This document shows, one piece after another, positions 49,581-58,664 of a stretch of DNA of 64,000 nucleotides. Every line of letters starts with the position of its first letter. The first letter of the stretch is position 1. Made by a program: the position numbers and the translations under genes. A model generated the notes under the pieces. The model was given only the letters and a program-made list of their open reading frames with translations. It was not told the origin of the DNA and made no database searches. Origin of the DNA: Mageeibacillus sp. UBA4314 (GTDB taxonomy: Bacteria; Bacillota; Clostridia; Saccharofermentanales; Saccharofermentanaceae); NCBI GenBank assembly GCA_002394605.1, contig DGUI01000018.1, positions 44,144-108,143 on the forward strand, in the 5' to 3' direction.

Positions 49581-52500
49581 ATGAAGAAAGACATTGAAGG
49601 TTACATCAAATGGCTCAATGTGATAAGAGTCGGAAGAAGAAGAGCACTGGCTCTTGTTCTTGCCATGTCCGTAGCTGTTTCCGGCAATGTGTTCTGGCTC
49701 ATGCGCACCAGTGGCACGGCACTTTCCGAAGAACCTCTCTGCGGGATCACGGAACATAAGCACGGTGATGAATGCTACGAGACAGTCCTGATCTGCGAAG
49801 ACGAAGAGCATGAACACACGGATGAGTGCTATGAGACAAGACTGATATGTGAACTTGAAGAGCATACCCACAATGAGGGCTGCTATGTAGACATATCCTC
49901 CCATGAGACAAAGAAGGACTGGGAGAAGACGATCCCCGAGCTGACAGGCGACCATTCAGATGATCTGATCAGTGTTGCAGCATCACAACTCGGATATGAA
50001 GAAGGTGCGGACGGATACTCCAGGTTTGGAGACTGGTACGGCAATGCTGACGCTGACTGGAATGTTATGTTCGTATCGTTCTGCTTAAGCTACGCAGGCG
50101 TCAGCAAGTCAGATATACCTTACGGATCAGGTTGCTGGGCATGGCAGGTCAAGCTTACAGAGAAGGAAATTCTAATTACTGACATGACCGAAAAGCCTGC
50201 AGAAGGCGACATAATCCTCGTTGATAAAGACGGTGACGGCAAGTGTGATATTACAGGTATCATCATGAGCATTGACGGGGATACCTTAAGTGTTGCCGAA
50301 GGTGATGTCGAAGGCAAGGTCGAAATAGTAAAATATGATATCAACAGTAAGGATATCTTCGGATATGTACCGGTGAACAGCCTTGATGCGGCCGTTGAGG
50401 AACCTGCCGATGAGGAGCCTTCAGAGCCGGTCATCGAAGAACCCTCAGAGGAACAGGACATCAAGACAACTCATGAGTTTGATGCCAAGACCGGGTCGGG
50501 GATCAAGGTCCACGTAAATGCTCCCGATGGAGCTTTCCCTGAGGGTGTTGTAATGAGTGCTACCGATGTTGATGACAAGGATATCATTGCACAGGCTGAA
50601 AGCACCATAGATGTAGGAGATGGTAAAGAGATCAAAGGTAGTGTCGCAGTAGATATTACATTCAAGAACAACGAAGGCAAGGAAGTTGAACCTGCTGATG
50701 GGATGGCAGTTGATGTTAACATTACCATTCCGGAATATAAGCGGCAGGAAGCTACTGAATATCAGCTCTTCCATGTTAATGACAGTGGAGTAGAGGAAGT
50801 GAGAGATGCTAAGCTATCGCAGAGCGAGGCTGCATTTAAGACTGACGGATTCTCCATCTATGTTGTTACTTACCTTGGGGAGAGGGATAAGGATAAGGTA
50901 CATGAGTATCTTCCGGGTTTTGGTCTCCCTAATAAAGACGGGTATGTACCAAACTGCGAAGACCGTCCTTATCTGATCACTGTCGGTGAGATATTAAATC
51001 TCATAGGAGAGTATGACGACCCGGATCTGACGATCATTATCGATGGCGGTTTTGGAGACCCTTCCTGTATCTCTATCGTACCAAGTTCAGAAGGTGTTTA
51101 CCCGGAAGGTGGCCACTACAGGATCAAGAGAGACATCAAGGGTGAGCATGGCGGTACTGCAAAACTCCAATTGAAAAACGGTGGTACGGTGATCGATGAA
51201 TTCTATATCCGCGTTGACAATTACATACCTGAGACGAATGATCTTGATATTAATGATTATGGTCTGTATCAATATCATGAACCTTCAAATCCTTTGCAGA
51301 TAAAAGTAGGTGATGTCATCAACATCAAAGGATATACATATCTTGGCGAGAAATTCACTTTCATAGACCACAATGGTGATCCGGTAAGTGAGGATACTGC
51401 GTCAAGATGGATGCTGCAGACAGGTTTTACTGATAATGGTGACGGATCTTACACACAGACGTTCCTTGCCTGTGGAGAGACAGATCAGCCTATAGGTATT
51501 ATCCTGGCAGACAGGATCGTGTACTTTGATATAGATACCAGAGGTATGCTCGATCATGCAGATATCGAGATCGCCGATGACGGGATCTACACTGATTCCA
51601 GATTGTACGGTGAAGGCGGAGTCCTCAAGAAGAAGGTAACTCAGTATCAGTCGTACGTCTGCGATGTAAATAAATGTGATCTGTATAAGAGTACCGATGA
51701 GAGTGTTCCAACGAATATCTACTATGGACACTTTGATGATTATGGTGATGGTACGGAGGGATTATATCCCGGTAACCCTACCGGATTTGTAGCAGAGAAC
51801 TACTGGCAGAATGAGGATATCCCGCCGGGAAGTACCCAGTACGAACTGACATCCAAATATAAGAGAGATGAACATGGCAACTACTGTGACATCAGCAGAA
51901 AGCAGTTCTTCTACAGTGAAGTGGATCACGCTATATTTGATGTTCAGCTGGAACTTAGACCTGAGCACGAGATAACATATAAACTCGTTAACGGATCCTG
52001 GGTGCCGGAGACAGACAGCGAGATATCTTACCACTATGAATACGACAGCACGAATGTTGTTACAAGCTGTACCAGAACCACTTCTGCAGGAACTGAAAGC
52101 GTTAATCTTGAAGACATTGTCACCATCGTGCCCAGTGCTGTATTCAACCTGCCTCACAAATCTGTTATAGACGCCTATAACAAGTGCCCTCTTAATAACG
52201 GACTTGACTTTACGATCCAGGCAAATTCTGCGATGGTTGAGTTTGCTGCATATAAGGAACTGCTCGGAAGACGATTAGTTGATGATGAGTTTGATTTTGG
52301 ACTGTACAGTGATGAAGCCTGTATGACAACTCCGATCGACACGGCAACCAATGATGCTTCCGGTGAGGTTATATTTCAGGAGATCCATTTTGAAGAGGAT
52401 GGCAATTATACATATTACGTCAAAGAGATAGCCGGAAGTGATGATGATATTCATTACGATCCTACAAGGTATAAGGTTGTCATTAAAGTTGAGAATCTCA

Positions 52501-52709
52501 TAGCCGATATCATCTCTTTCGAGAAGATCGGCGAGAATGAGCAATCATGGAGTGACGCAGAAAAATTTGAGTTTAACAACAGCGTCAAGTTCAAACTCCC
52601 GGATACCGGAGGTGGCGGTATCGTACCATATATCGCCGTCGGGACATCATTGATCGGATCGGCTCTGATCCTGCTGATGCTAAGACGGCGCAAGGAGGTG
52701 GATCTATGA
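49581..52709 (+). CDS. Large LPXTG surface adhesin / pilus tip protein with His-Cys repeats and pseudo-CHAP domain
   Basis: 1042 residues. A signal segment (about 20-45) is followed by three copies of a C-x4-EH-x-H-x3-C repeat (54-101), which could bind metal. A CHAP-like domain comes next (about 120-270): the usual nucleophile Cys in the W-C-x-x-F helix is Asn here (DWNVMFVSFC), and the His strand reads DITGIIMSID, so catalysis is unlikely. Beta-sandwich regions follow, with a pilin isopeptide-linker-type domain near 880-1000, then LPDTG (1006), a membrane helix and a basic tail. AGAAGATG context sets ATG 49581, 4 bp after the peptidase gene. Probably the tip adhesin. Confidence 0.85.
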   Translation: MKKDIEGYIKWLNVIRVGRRRALALVLAMSVAVSGNVFWLMRTSGTALSEEPLCGITEHKHGDECYETVLICEDEEHEHTDECYETRLICELEEHTHNEGCYVDISSHETKKDWEKTIPELTGDHSDDLISVAASQLGYEEGADGYSRFGDWYGNADADWNVMFVSFCLSYAGVSKSDIPYGSGCWAWQVKLTEKEILITDMTEKPAEGDIILVDKDGDGKCDITGIIMSIDGDTLSVAEGDVEGKVEIVKYDINSKDIFGYVPVNSLDAAVEEPADEEPSEPVIEEPSEEQDIKTTHEFDAKTGSGIKVHVNAPDGAFPEGVVMSATDVDDKDIIAQAESTIDVGDGKEIKGSVAVDITFKNNEGKEVEPADGMAVDVNITIPEYKRQEATEYQLFHVNDSGVEEVRDAKLSQSEAAFKTDGFSIYVVTYLGERDKDKVHEYLPGFGLPNKDGYVPNCEDRPYLITVGEILNLIGEYDDPDLTIIIDGGFGDPSCISIVPSSEGVYPEGGHYRIKRDIKGEHGGTAKLQLKNGGTVIDEFYIRVDNYIPETNDLDINDYGLYQYHEPSNPLQIKVGDVINIKGYTYLGEKFTFIDHNGDPVSEDTASRWMLQTGFTDNGDGSYTQTFLACGETDQPIGIILADRIVYFDIDTRGMLDHADIEIADDGIYTDSRLYGEGGVLKKKVTQYQSYVCDVNKCDLYKSTDESVPTNIYYGHFDDYGDGTEGLYPGNPTGFVAENYWQNEDIPPGSTQYELTSKYKRDEHGNYCDISRKQFFYSEVDHAIFDVQLELRPEHEITYKLVNGSWVPETDSEISYHYEYDSTNVVTSCTRTTSAGTESVNLEDIVTIVPSAVFNLPHKSVIDAYNKCPLNNGLDFTIQANSAMVEFAAYKELLGRRLVDDEFDFGLYSDEACMTTPIDTATNDASGEVIFQEIHFEEDGNYTYYVKEIAGSDDDIHYDPTRYKVVIKVENLIADIISFEKIGENEQSWSDAEKFEFNNSVKFKLPDTGGGGIVPYIAVGTSLIGSALILLMLRRRKEVDL

Positions 52710-52770
52710 TATGAGCTACCACAAAACATGTTTAATAAATGCAGAACATACAAAAGGAAGGAACAAAACA

Positions 52771-54513
52771 ATGACTAGAACATTCAAAAAGATCATTTCT
52801 GTTATCATTACGGCAGCAATGGTTATGATGCTCGGGATCACGGCTTTTGCAGCAGATCCCTATGACATCACGATAACCAGGTCCGGTGATGATAAGTCAG
52901 AGCATACTTACACGGCTTATCAGGTGTTCAGCGGCAAATTGCAGGCTGACAAGTCCCTGGCAGAAATCCAGTGGGGAACAGGCGTCAACGGCACAAATCT
53001 CCTCGCAGCCCTCAAGACAGCTAACAGCACAGCATATGGCAGCTGTACGACAGCTTCCGATGTAGCAGCCGTACTGGAAAACGACAATTCGCTCGTAGAT
53101 CAGTTTGCAAAGGTTGCTTTTGCTAACAAAGCTACCAAAGCAGGAGATGTTGTATCAGCAGCAGGACAGACCTCTGCAAAGATCTCCATTTCAGGAGCAG
53201 GCTACTATCTCATTACTGATGAGATCGACGTAGCTGATCCTAACAGCAATGTGAATTCTTCCGTGTCAAGGCTCATGCTCAAGGTTGATACAACGCATAC
53301 TACAACTGCATTTGCAGCGAAGGCTGTCGTACCTTCGATATCAAAGGAGATCGGCGACGGAACATCAGCAGGTGTTGATGCAAACACAGCTTCCATCGGT
53401 GATACAGTACCTTTCGTATTGAGAACGGCTGTACCAAACATGACAGGTTACACAAAGTATTTCTTCGTAGTAAAGGATACGATGTCCAAGGGTCTTTCTT
53501 TTGATGATTCCAGTGTATCTGTTACACTCGGCGGATCAAATCTCGCAGCTTCTAACTATACAGTTACGACCTCCACAAATGCACAGGGCGGCACAGACAT
53601 CAAGATCGTATTCAAGAACTTTATCTCAAACCACGATGCAGCAGATCATGCAAATGATAACTGCGGCAAGAACATTATCATCAAGTACAATGCCACATTG
53701 AACGAGAATTGTGACAGGACAAGTGCAGGCAACCCTAACACTGTATATCTTGAGTACTCCAACAATCCTAACGTGATCCCTGCAGGCGAGAACGAACCTA
53801 CAGGTACAGATCCCGTAGGTAAGACACCTGAGAGCAAGACCATCACTTACACAACAGGTGTTAAGGTCATCAAGACGGATACGAGCGGCAACAAGCTCCC
53901 CGGCGCTACATTCGAGATCAGTGGTCTGGGCGGCACCAAGGTTGTTACAGTAAAGGGAGTCTATACAAAGGACAATACACTTACAGATCCTGCCAAGACA
54001 TTCTATAAGCTCAAGGACGGAACTTACACAAAGACAGCCCCCACATCAACAACGATGGATAAGTATGATTCCAGTGACAAGTATAAGTATTCAACAGAAG
54101 AGGATGTTGAGACTGTAGCTTCTTCAACAGTAACTGCAACGGTAGATGCTGACGGTTATATCGTTTTCTCGGGTCTTGGTGACGGAACATATACGATCAC
54201 AGAGACACAGGAACCTGACGGATATATAAAGTCTGATGAGGATATCAAGTTCACGATCTCTTCTGATCCTGATTCAACAACAGGTCCTAACTGGAAGATC
54301 GCGATCGGTTCAGGCACAGCTGCCGCAGCTCCCTTTGTTGACGGAGAAGAGACTATCATCAAGGAGTTCACTGTAGAGAACCCAAAGAAGTCCAACCTCC
54401 CTCAGACAGGTGGTATCGGTACAACGATCTTCTACATCGCAGGTTCCATCCTCGTAGTCTCCGGTGTAGCACTCCTTCTTGCCAAGAAGAGATCAGAAGC
54501 AACAGAGAGATGA
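52771..54513 (+). CDS. Major pilin subunit (SpaH/EbpB/Spa-type, LPXTG)
   Basis: 580 residues from ATG 52771 after AAGGAAGGAAC. It has a signal peptide ending TAFAADPY and an N-terminal pilin domain (YTAYQVFSG). A middle isopeptide-type beta domain (about 170-370) and a C-terminal CnaB domain with the E-box YTITETQEPDGY near 493 follow. LPQTG at 543 is followed by a hydrophobic segment and basic tail. Class C sortases join such subunits through a Lys of one to the Thr of the next, and isopeptide bonds harden them. It lies between the adhesin and the sortase, the usual place for the backbone pilin. Confidence 0.92.
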   Translation: MTRTFKKIISVIITAAMVMMLGITAFAADPYDITITRSGDDKSEHTYTAYQVFSGKLQADKSLAEIQWGTGVNGTNLLAALKTANSTAYGSCTTASDVAAVLENDNSLVDQFAKVAFANKATKAGDVVSAAGQTSAKISISGAGYYLITDEIDVADPNSNVNSSVSRLMLKVDTTHTTTAFAAKAVVPSISKEIGDGTSAGVDANTASIGDTVPFVLRTAVPNMTGYTKYFFVVKDTMSKGLSFDDSSVSVTLGGSNLAASNYTVTTSTNAQGGTDIKIVFKNFISNHDAADHANDNCGKNIIIKYNATLNENCDRTSAGNPNTVYLEYSNNPNVIPAGENEPTGTDPVGKTPESKTITYTTGVKVIKTDTSGNKLPGATFEISGLGGTKVVTVKGVYTKDNTLTDPAKTFYKLKDGTYTKTAPTSTTMDKYDSSDKYKYSTEEDVETVASSTVTATVDADGYIVFSGLGDGTYTITETQEPDGYIKSDEDIKFTISSDPDSTTGPNWKIAIGSGTAAAAPFVDGEETIIKEFTVENPKKSNLPQTGGIGTTIFYIAGSILVVSGVALLLAKKRSEATER

Positions 54514-54541
54514 TCCTTAAGTTGCCTCGAAGGAGGACAGT

Positions 54542-55378
54542 TTGAAGAAGCATTGGTTGAATATACTTATAGCGGTCTTACTGATCCTGGGCGTGGCATT
54601 GCTGCTGTATCCCGCATTCAGCAATTATGTCCACTCACGTAACGTAGCCAGGATCATAACCGACTATAACAAGGTATCTTCAGATACCAGTGCCGAGCGC
54701 AAACTTCAGATGATAAAAGAAGCGGAAGATTATAACGGAAAGCTGGCAAAGATAACCCAGAATTTCTATGATCCTTCGCAGGTGACCGGTTACAAGAAGA
54801 CATTGGATCTGACGGGGACCGGCATAATGGGATACGTCAATATCCCCAAGATCGATGTAGAGCTCCCTATCTATCACGGAACTGATCAGGGAGTCCTGCA
54901 GATCGGAGTAGGTCACATGGAAGGTTCATCCCTTCCTGTCGGCGGCGGCAGTACACATTGCGTACTGTCAGGCCACAGAGGTCTTCCGAGTTCGAGATTG
55001 TTCACGGACTTGGATGAGATCGAAGTGGGTGACAGCTTTACCATTACGGTTATGGACAGGCTGCTCACATATCAGGTGGATCAGATCAAGATCGTCCTCC
55101 CTGAGGAGATCGATGATCTGTACATCAAGGACGGCATGGATTACTGTACACTTGTTACATGTACTCCGTACGGCATCAATACACACCGTCTCCTCGTCAG
55201 AGGCGTAAGAACGGATGATGGTATTGAAAAGCCTGCCGGAATAGCGGTATCGAGCGAAGCGATCAGGATCGATTCCGCGATAACGTCAACGGTCATAGCC
55301 GTTCCCGCATTTATCATTGTGGTGGCGGTTACAGTAATAGTCGAGAGGAGAAGGACAAGACATGGCAAACAGAAGTAA
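54542..55378 (+). CDS. srtC: Class C (pilin-polymerising) sortase
   Basis: 278 residues from a TTG start at 54542, supported by AAGGAGG upstream. An N-terminal membrane helix (about 8-28) and a C-terminal one (about 243-266) are the class C layout. The catalytic triad is His in LSGHRGLP, Cys in TLVTCTPYG and Arg in HRLLVRG. A lid-like DPSQV-type segment lies near 78. It polymerises the major pilin. It overlaps the next gene by 17 bp, so the operon is tightly coupled. Confidence 0.93.
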   Translation: MKKHWLNILIAVLLILGVALLLYPAFSNYVHSRNVARIITDYNKVSSDTSAERKLQMIKEAEDYNGKLAKITQNFYDPSQVTGYKKTLDLTGTGIMGYVNIPKIDVELPIYHGTDQGVLQIGVGHMEGSSLPVGGGSTHCVLSGHRGLPSSRLFTDLDEIEVGDSFTITVMDRLLTYQVDQIKIVLPEEIDDLYIKDGMDYCTLVTCTPYGINTHRLLVRGVRTDDGIEKPAGIAVSSEAIRIDSAITSTVIAVPAFIIVVAVTVIVERRRTRHGKQK

Positions 55379-56276
55379 GCTTCTTACCGCAATGGTTCTG
55401 CTTATGGCAGTCCTTATCTTCATGCCCGCCCGCGTTCTGACTGCTGCAGGCGGAGGTCTTGATCCTGACAGGGATGCGAGCCTTACAATGACACTCAAAG
55501 CATCAGACGAAGACGGCACACTGGCTGTTGGTGCTGAAGTTACGGTCTATATGGTAGCTGAAGGCAAGTACACGGCTGGCGGCGGCATCAGGTTCGAACT
55601 TACGGATGATTACAAGTCATCCGGCATAGATCTCGACGGCAAGATAACCCAGTCGATGATCGATGACCTTGCTGATCTTACTGCAGAAAATAACATATCG
55701 GGCACGGCATCTGTGAAGTCTGATGAGAACGGAGTGGTTACTTTCGACGGGCTTGAGAGCGGACTGTATCTGGTCGTTGCAACAGATCTGCCGGAAGGTT
55801 TTACATCATTTGTTCCTTTCCTGTATTACCTTCCTTATTTCAGCACGGATACTGACAGCTGGGTCTATGACGGCGAAGCAGAGCCTAAGCTCGATTACCT
55901 CGAGCCGGTTGACGTGAATGTTAAGAAGGTCTGGAATGATGACGGCAATGACAGGCCGAGCTATGTATCCATCCGTCTGTCCAACGAAGATGGTGATTAT
56001 GATACTGTAAAGCTCAGTGATGATAATGACTGGAAGTACACATGGACAGGCCTTGATGCATCGAAGGATTGGACAGTGACGGAAGTCACGGTGCCTGACG
56101 GATACAAGGCTACGTATTCTTCTGACGGAATGAGCTTTATTGTCACGAATACCCGCAAGCTGATCCAGACAGGACAGACTAACTGGCCGATACCTGTGAT
56201 GATTTTTACCGGAGCTTTCCTGATATCTGCCGGAATCATCGTGCGTGTATCAGGCAGGAAAAGATATGAAGAATAA
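55362..56276 (+). CDS. Minor/basal pilin with LIQTG sorting signal
   Basis: 304 residues. A signal peptide (about 1-27) is followed by a pilin-like N-terminal domain with GLESGLYLVVATDLPEGF, then one CnaB domain (about 183-265; VNVKKVWNDDGNDRPS to IVTNTRK). The sorting signal at 267 is LIQTG instead of LPxTG, followed by QTNWPIPV, a membrane helix and a basic tail. This LIQTG-Q-x-NWP form recurs in accessory pilins of Clostridia. Small size and a variant signal suggest the base subunit that a different sortase attaches to the wall. It overlaps the flanking sortase genes on both sides. Confidence 0.87.
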   Translation: MANRSKLLTAMVLLMAVLIFMPARVLTAAGGGLDPDRDASLTMTLKASDEDGTLAVGAEVTVYMVAEGKYTAGGGIRFELTDDYKSSGIDLDGKITQSMIDDLADLTAENNISGTASVKSDENGVVTFDGLESGLYLVVATDLPEGFTSFVPFLYYLPYFSTDTDSWVYDGEAEPKLDYLEPVDVNVKKVWNDDGNDRPSYVSIRLSNEDGDYDTVKLSDDNDWKYTWTGLDASKDWTVTEVTVPDGYKATYSSDGMSFIVTNTRKLIQTGQTNWPIPVMIFTGAFLISAGIIVRVSGRKRYEE

Positions 56277-56877
56277 GAGAAGGATAATCAGTAACATCCT
56301 TCTGATAACGGGTCTGCTGCTCCTCCTTGGGGCGGGTGGACTCTTTTTTTACAACTTGAACGAGAGCAACGAATACGAGGAGGCTGCGGTGGAGCTCGCC
56401 ACAAGGATCAAGACTGAGGTATCACTGTTGAGAGAAAAAAGTCCAGAAGAGATGACACCGGTCCTCCAGTCCGAGATGGTGACCATGCCCGTTGACGGCA
56501 GTATATACGACGGTTACTTAACGATTCCTAAGATAAACCTCGAAATGGCAGTCTACGACACCTGGAACGATCAGTATCTCCGCAAGTCGGTCTGCAGATA
56601 TTATGGCTCCCCGGCAACAGACGACCTTATTATCGCAGGCCATAACTACAGCACGGGGTTCCGTAAGCTAAGGGATCTTAATCCGGGAGATGAGGTATTC
56701 TTCACGGATATGGGCGGAAACACCATAAAGTATGAGGTCAGGCTGACCGAGGTTATAGACGGTACGGATATAGACGGAATGATCTCGGGAGGGTGGGATC
56801 TGTCACTTTATACATGTACATACGGCGGTGAAGCGAGGTTTACCGTAAGATGCGAGAGATCCGCTTCCCCGGGCTGA
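56266..56877 (+). CDS. Second sortase of the pilus operon (class B/D-like)
   Basis: 203 residues from ATG 56266 after AGGAAAA. One N-terminal membrane helix and no C-terminal helix separate it from the class C enzyme upstream. Catalytic residues: His in IIAGHNYSTGF, Cys in SLYTCTYGG, Arg in FTVRCERS. It probably anchors the finished pilus or the LIQTG base protein to peptidoglycan. It is the last gene of the operon; 324 bp without a gene follow, holding the nagB promoter and ribozyme. Exact class assignment is uncertain. Confidence 0.87.
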   Translation: MKNKRRIISNILLITGLLLLLGAGGLFFYNLNESNEYEEAAVELATRIKTEVSLLREKSPEEMTPVLQSEMVTMPVDGSIYDGYLTIPKINLEMAVYDTWNDQYLRKSVCRYYGSPATDDLIIAGHNYSTGFRKLRDLNPGDEVFFTDMGGNTIKYEVRLTEVIDGTDIDGMISGGWDLSLYTCTYGGEARFTVRCERSASPG

Positions 56878-56905
56878 TTACCAATTGTTTGCCACAACCA
56901 GAAAA

Positions 56906-56934
56906 TTGACTAATTTATTATTTATATATAGAAT
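56906..56934 (+). promoter_or_regulatory. Sigma-A promoter of the ribozyme-nagB operon
   Basis: TTGACT (56906-56911), a 17-bp spacer and TAGAAT (56929-56934). The start point would be near 56941, about 75 nt before the ribozyme cleavage site. Confidence 0.75.
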
Positions 56935-57015
56935 ACTCTCGATGTTTACTACTTAAGCGGTATGGGGCATCACGTAAAACAGCCATGGCCTTACTGGGAG
57001 GAACGGCAGGTTGTT

Positions 57016-57150
57016 AGCGCCAGGACCTATGCGGTTGACGAGGTTTGACAGTTATCGAAATACTCGGCGGATTCTGTCACGGTCATACGGGCGGCCGACA
57101 GAGGGAGAATAAAAAGCAGAATCAACACTGTAACAGAGGCTCTCTCAAGC
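57016..57150 (+). ncRNA. glmS-type glucosamine-6-phosphate-activated ribozyme
   Basis: The cleavage motif A-GCGCCAGGACC (cut expected between 57016 and 57017) is followed by GGTTGACGAGG. Then GACAG-TTATCGAAATACTCGGCGGATT-CTGTC has the same layout as the Bacillus glmS core (stem, TTATCGAA..TCGGCGGAT, stem). GGCCGAC and AAAAGCAGAA blocks follow. Known glmS ribozymes self-cleave when bound to GlcN6P and so lower expression of the downstream gene. Here that gene is nagB, 185 bp after the cleavage site. A weak U-tailed hairpin (57163-57188) lies between. The 3' boundary is approximate. Confidence 0.88.
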
Positions 57151-57201
57151 TCCAATGAATAAAGACAGCTCTATGCTGCCTGTTTTTTAAAGGAGACAAT
57201 A

Positions 57202-57993
57202 ATGAGAGTAGTAATTCAGGATAATTATGACAAGATGTGTAAGTGGGCTGCAAATTACATTGCTGCCAGGATCAATGCACACAAAGAGGCAAGGCCTTTC
57301 GTACTCGGACTTCCCACAGGTTCATCACCTATCGGCGTTTATAAGGAACTCGTAAGGATGAACAAGGCAGGTGAGGTATCATTTGCAAATGTCGTTACAT
57401 TCAACATGGACGAGTACTTGGGACTCCCTCATGAGCATGACCAGAGCTACTGGTATTTTATGCACGACAACCTTTTTAATCATCTGGTTGATATGAAGCC
57501 TGAGAACATCAATATCCTTAACGGTATGACAGATGATCCCGAAGGCGAGTGTGCAAGGTATGAGGAGAAGATCGCTTCATACGGCGGCATCGACCTGTTC
57601 ATGGGCGGCATCGGCGTTGACGGTCACCTGGCTTTCAATGAGCCTTTCACATCATTATCTTCAAGAACAGGATTAAGAGACCTCACGACTGACACAAGGA
57701 TCGTTAACTCGAGATTCTTCGGCGGTGACCCTGAGAAGGTACCTGCACAGGCTTTGTCCGTAGGCATCGGAACGGTTACTGATTCCAAGGAGGTCCTGGT
57801 ACTCATCTCAGGCCACAACAAGGCAAGGGCTCTTGCAGCAGTCGTAGAAGGCGGTGTGAGCCAGAAGTGGACATGCTCTGCTCTTCAGATGCACAATGCT
57901 GCCATCATCGCATGCGATGAGGAGGCATGTGGCGAGATCACTGTCGATACATACAAGTATTTCCTCGATATCGAGAAGAAAGAGAGACTTTAA
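57202..57993 (+). CDS. nagB: Glucosamine-6-phosphate deaminase/isomerase
   Basis: 263 residues, normal length. It interconverts glucosamine 6-phosphate with fructose 6-phosphate plus ammonia. Visible motifs: phosphate loop LGLPTGSSPIGVYKEL near residue 38, NMDEYLG with the proton-transfer Asp near 72, and GIGVDGHLAFNEP with the active Asp/His near 137. AAAGGAG precedes ATG 57202. It heads an operon with a GlmU-like acyltransferase (3 bp later) and glmM, and is preceded by a glmS-type ribozyme. That context is biosynthetic, so the enzyme may work in the amination direction, standing in for GlmS. No nagA or sugar transporter is nearby. Confidence 0.94.
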   Translation: MRVVIQDNYDKMCKWAANYIAARINAHKEARPFVLGLPTGSSPIGVYKELVRMNKAGEVSFANVVTFNMDEYLGLPHEHDQSYWYFMHDNLFNHLVDMKPENINILNGMTDDPEGECARYEEKIASYGGIDLFMGGIGVDGHLAFNEPFTSLSSRTGLRDLTTDTRIVNSRFFGGDPEKVPAQALSVGIGTVTDSKEVLVLISGHNKARALAAVVEGGVSQKWTCSALQMHNAAIIACDEEACGEITVDTYKYFLDIEKKERL

Positions 57994-57996
57994 TCT

Positions 57997-58659
57997 ATGT
58001 ACAAGATCACTGATCTTTATGATCTGGAACACACATTGGCAAAGGACTATCTGTCTGGTTTTACATATCCCTGGGAAGCCTTGAAGGGGATCAAGGATCT
58101 TATCCTTTCATTGGGTCCCACACTGGGTGATGATTATGAGGAAGTATCCGAGAATGTCTGGGTGCACAAGACTGCAAAAGTCTTCCCGTCTGCATATCTC
58201 GGCGCACCCTGCATCATCGGTCCCGAGACGGAGGTAAGACACTGTGCGTTCATCAGAGGTTCTGCCCTTGTAGGTGCAAACTGCGTAGTCGGAAACTCAT
58301 GCGAGCTTAAGAACGTTATCCTCTTCGATCATGTTCAGACCCCTCACTACAACTACGTAGGCGACAGTATCCTCGGATACTATTCACACATGGGCGCAGG
58401 ATCCATCACTTCCAATGTAAAGTCAGATAAGAAGCTCGTTGTAGTCCACAACGGAACTGAGCAGATCGAGACAGGCATCAAGAAGTTCGGTGCGATGCTC
58501 GGCGACTATGTTGAGGTCGGCTGCAACAGCGTATGCAATCCCGGTACGGTCATCGGCAGGCACAGCAATATCTATCCCACGTCATGCGTCAGGGGTGTTG
58601 TTCCCGAGAACAGCATTTATAAGAACAACGGAGTGATCGTTGAGAAGGATGAGAGGTAA
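57997..58659 (+). CDS. GlmU-like left-handed beta-helix acyltransferase
   Basis: 220 residues made of hexapeptide repeats (for example IIGPETEVRHCAFIRG, VVGNSCELKN). An N-terminal helical part begins MYKITDLYDLEHTL. It resembles the acetyltransferase half of GlmU, and close relatives are often labelled UDP-GlcNAc pyrophosphorylase, but there is no nucleotidyltransferase domain. A full glmU exists at 31783, so this one may acetylate GlcN-1-P or another sugar. Position between nagB and glmM supports an amino-sugar role. No strong ribosome site: it starts 3 nt after nagB and is probably coupled to it. Confidence 0.8.
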   Translation: MYKITDLYDLEHTLAKDYLSGFTYPWEALKGIKDLILSLGPTLGDDYEEVSENVWVHKTAKVFPSAYLGAPCIIGPETEVRHCAFIRGSALVGANCVVGNSCELKNVILFDHVQTPHYNYVGDSILGYYSHMGAGSITSNVKSDKKLVVVHNGTEQIETGIKKFGAMLGDYVEVGCNSVCNPGTVIGRHSNIYPTSCVRGVVPENSIYKNNGVIVEKDER

Positions 58660-58664
58660 TAGTA

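Noticed and set aside
56941..57015. A second riboswitch before the ribozyme
   Set aside because: The 75 nt have some pairing potential but match no family I know; treated as the 5' piece released by ribozyme cleavage.
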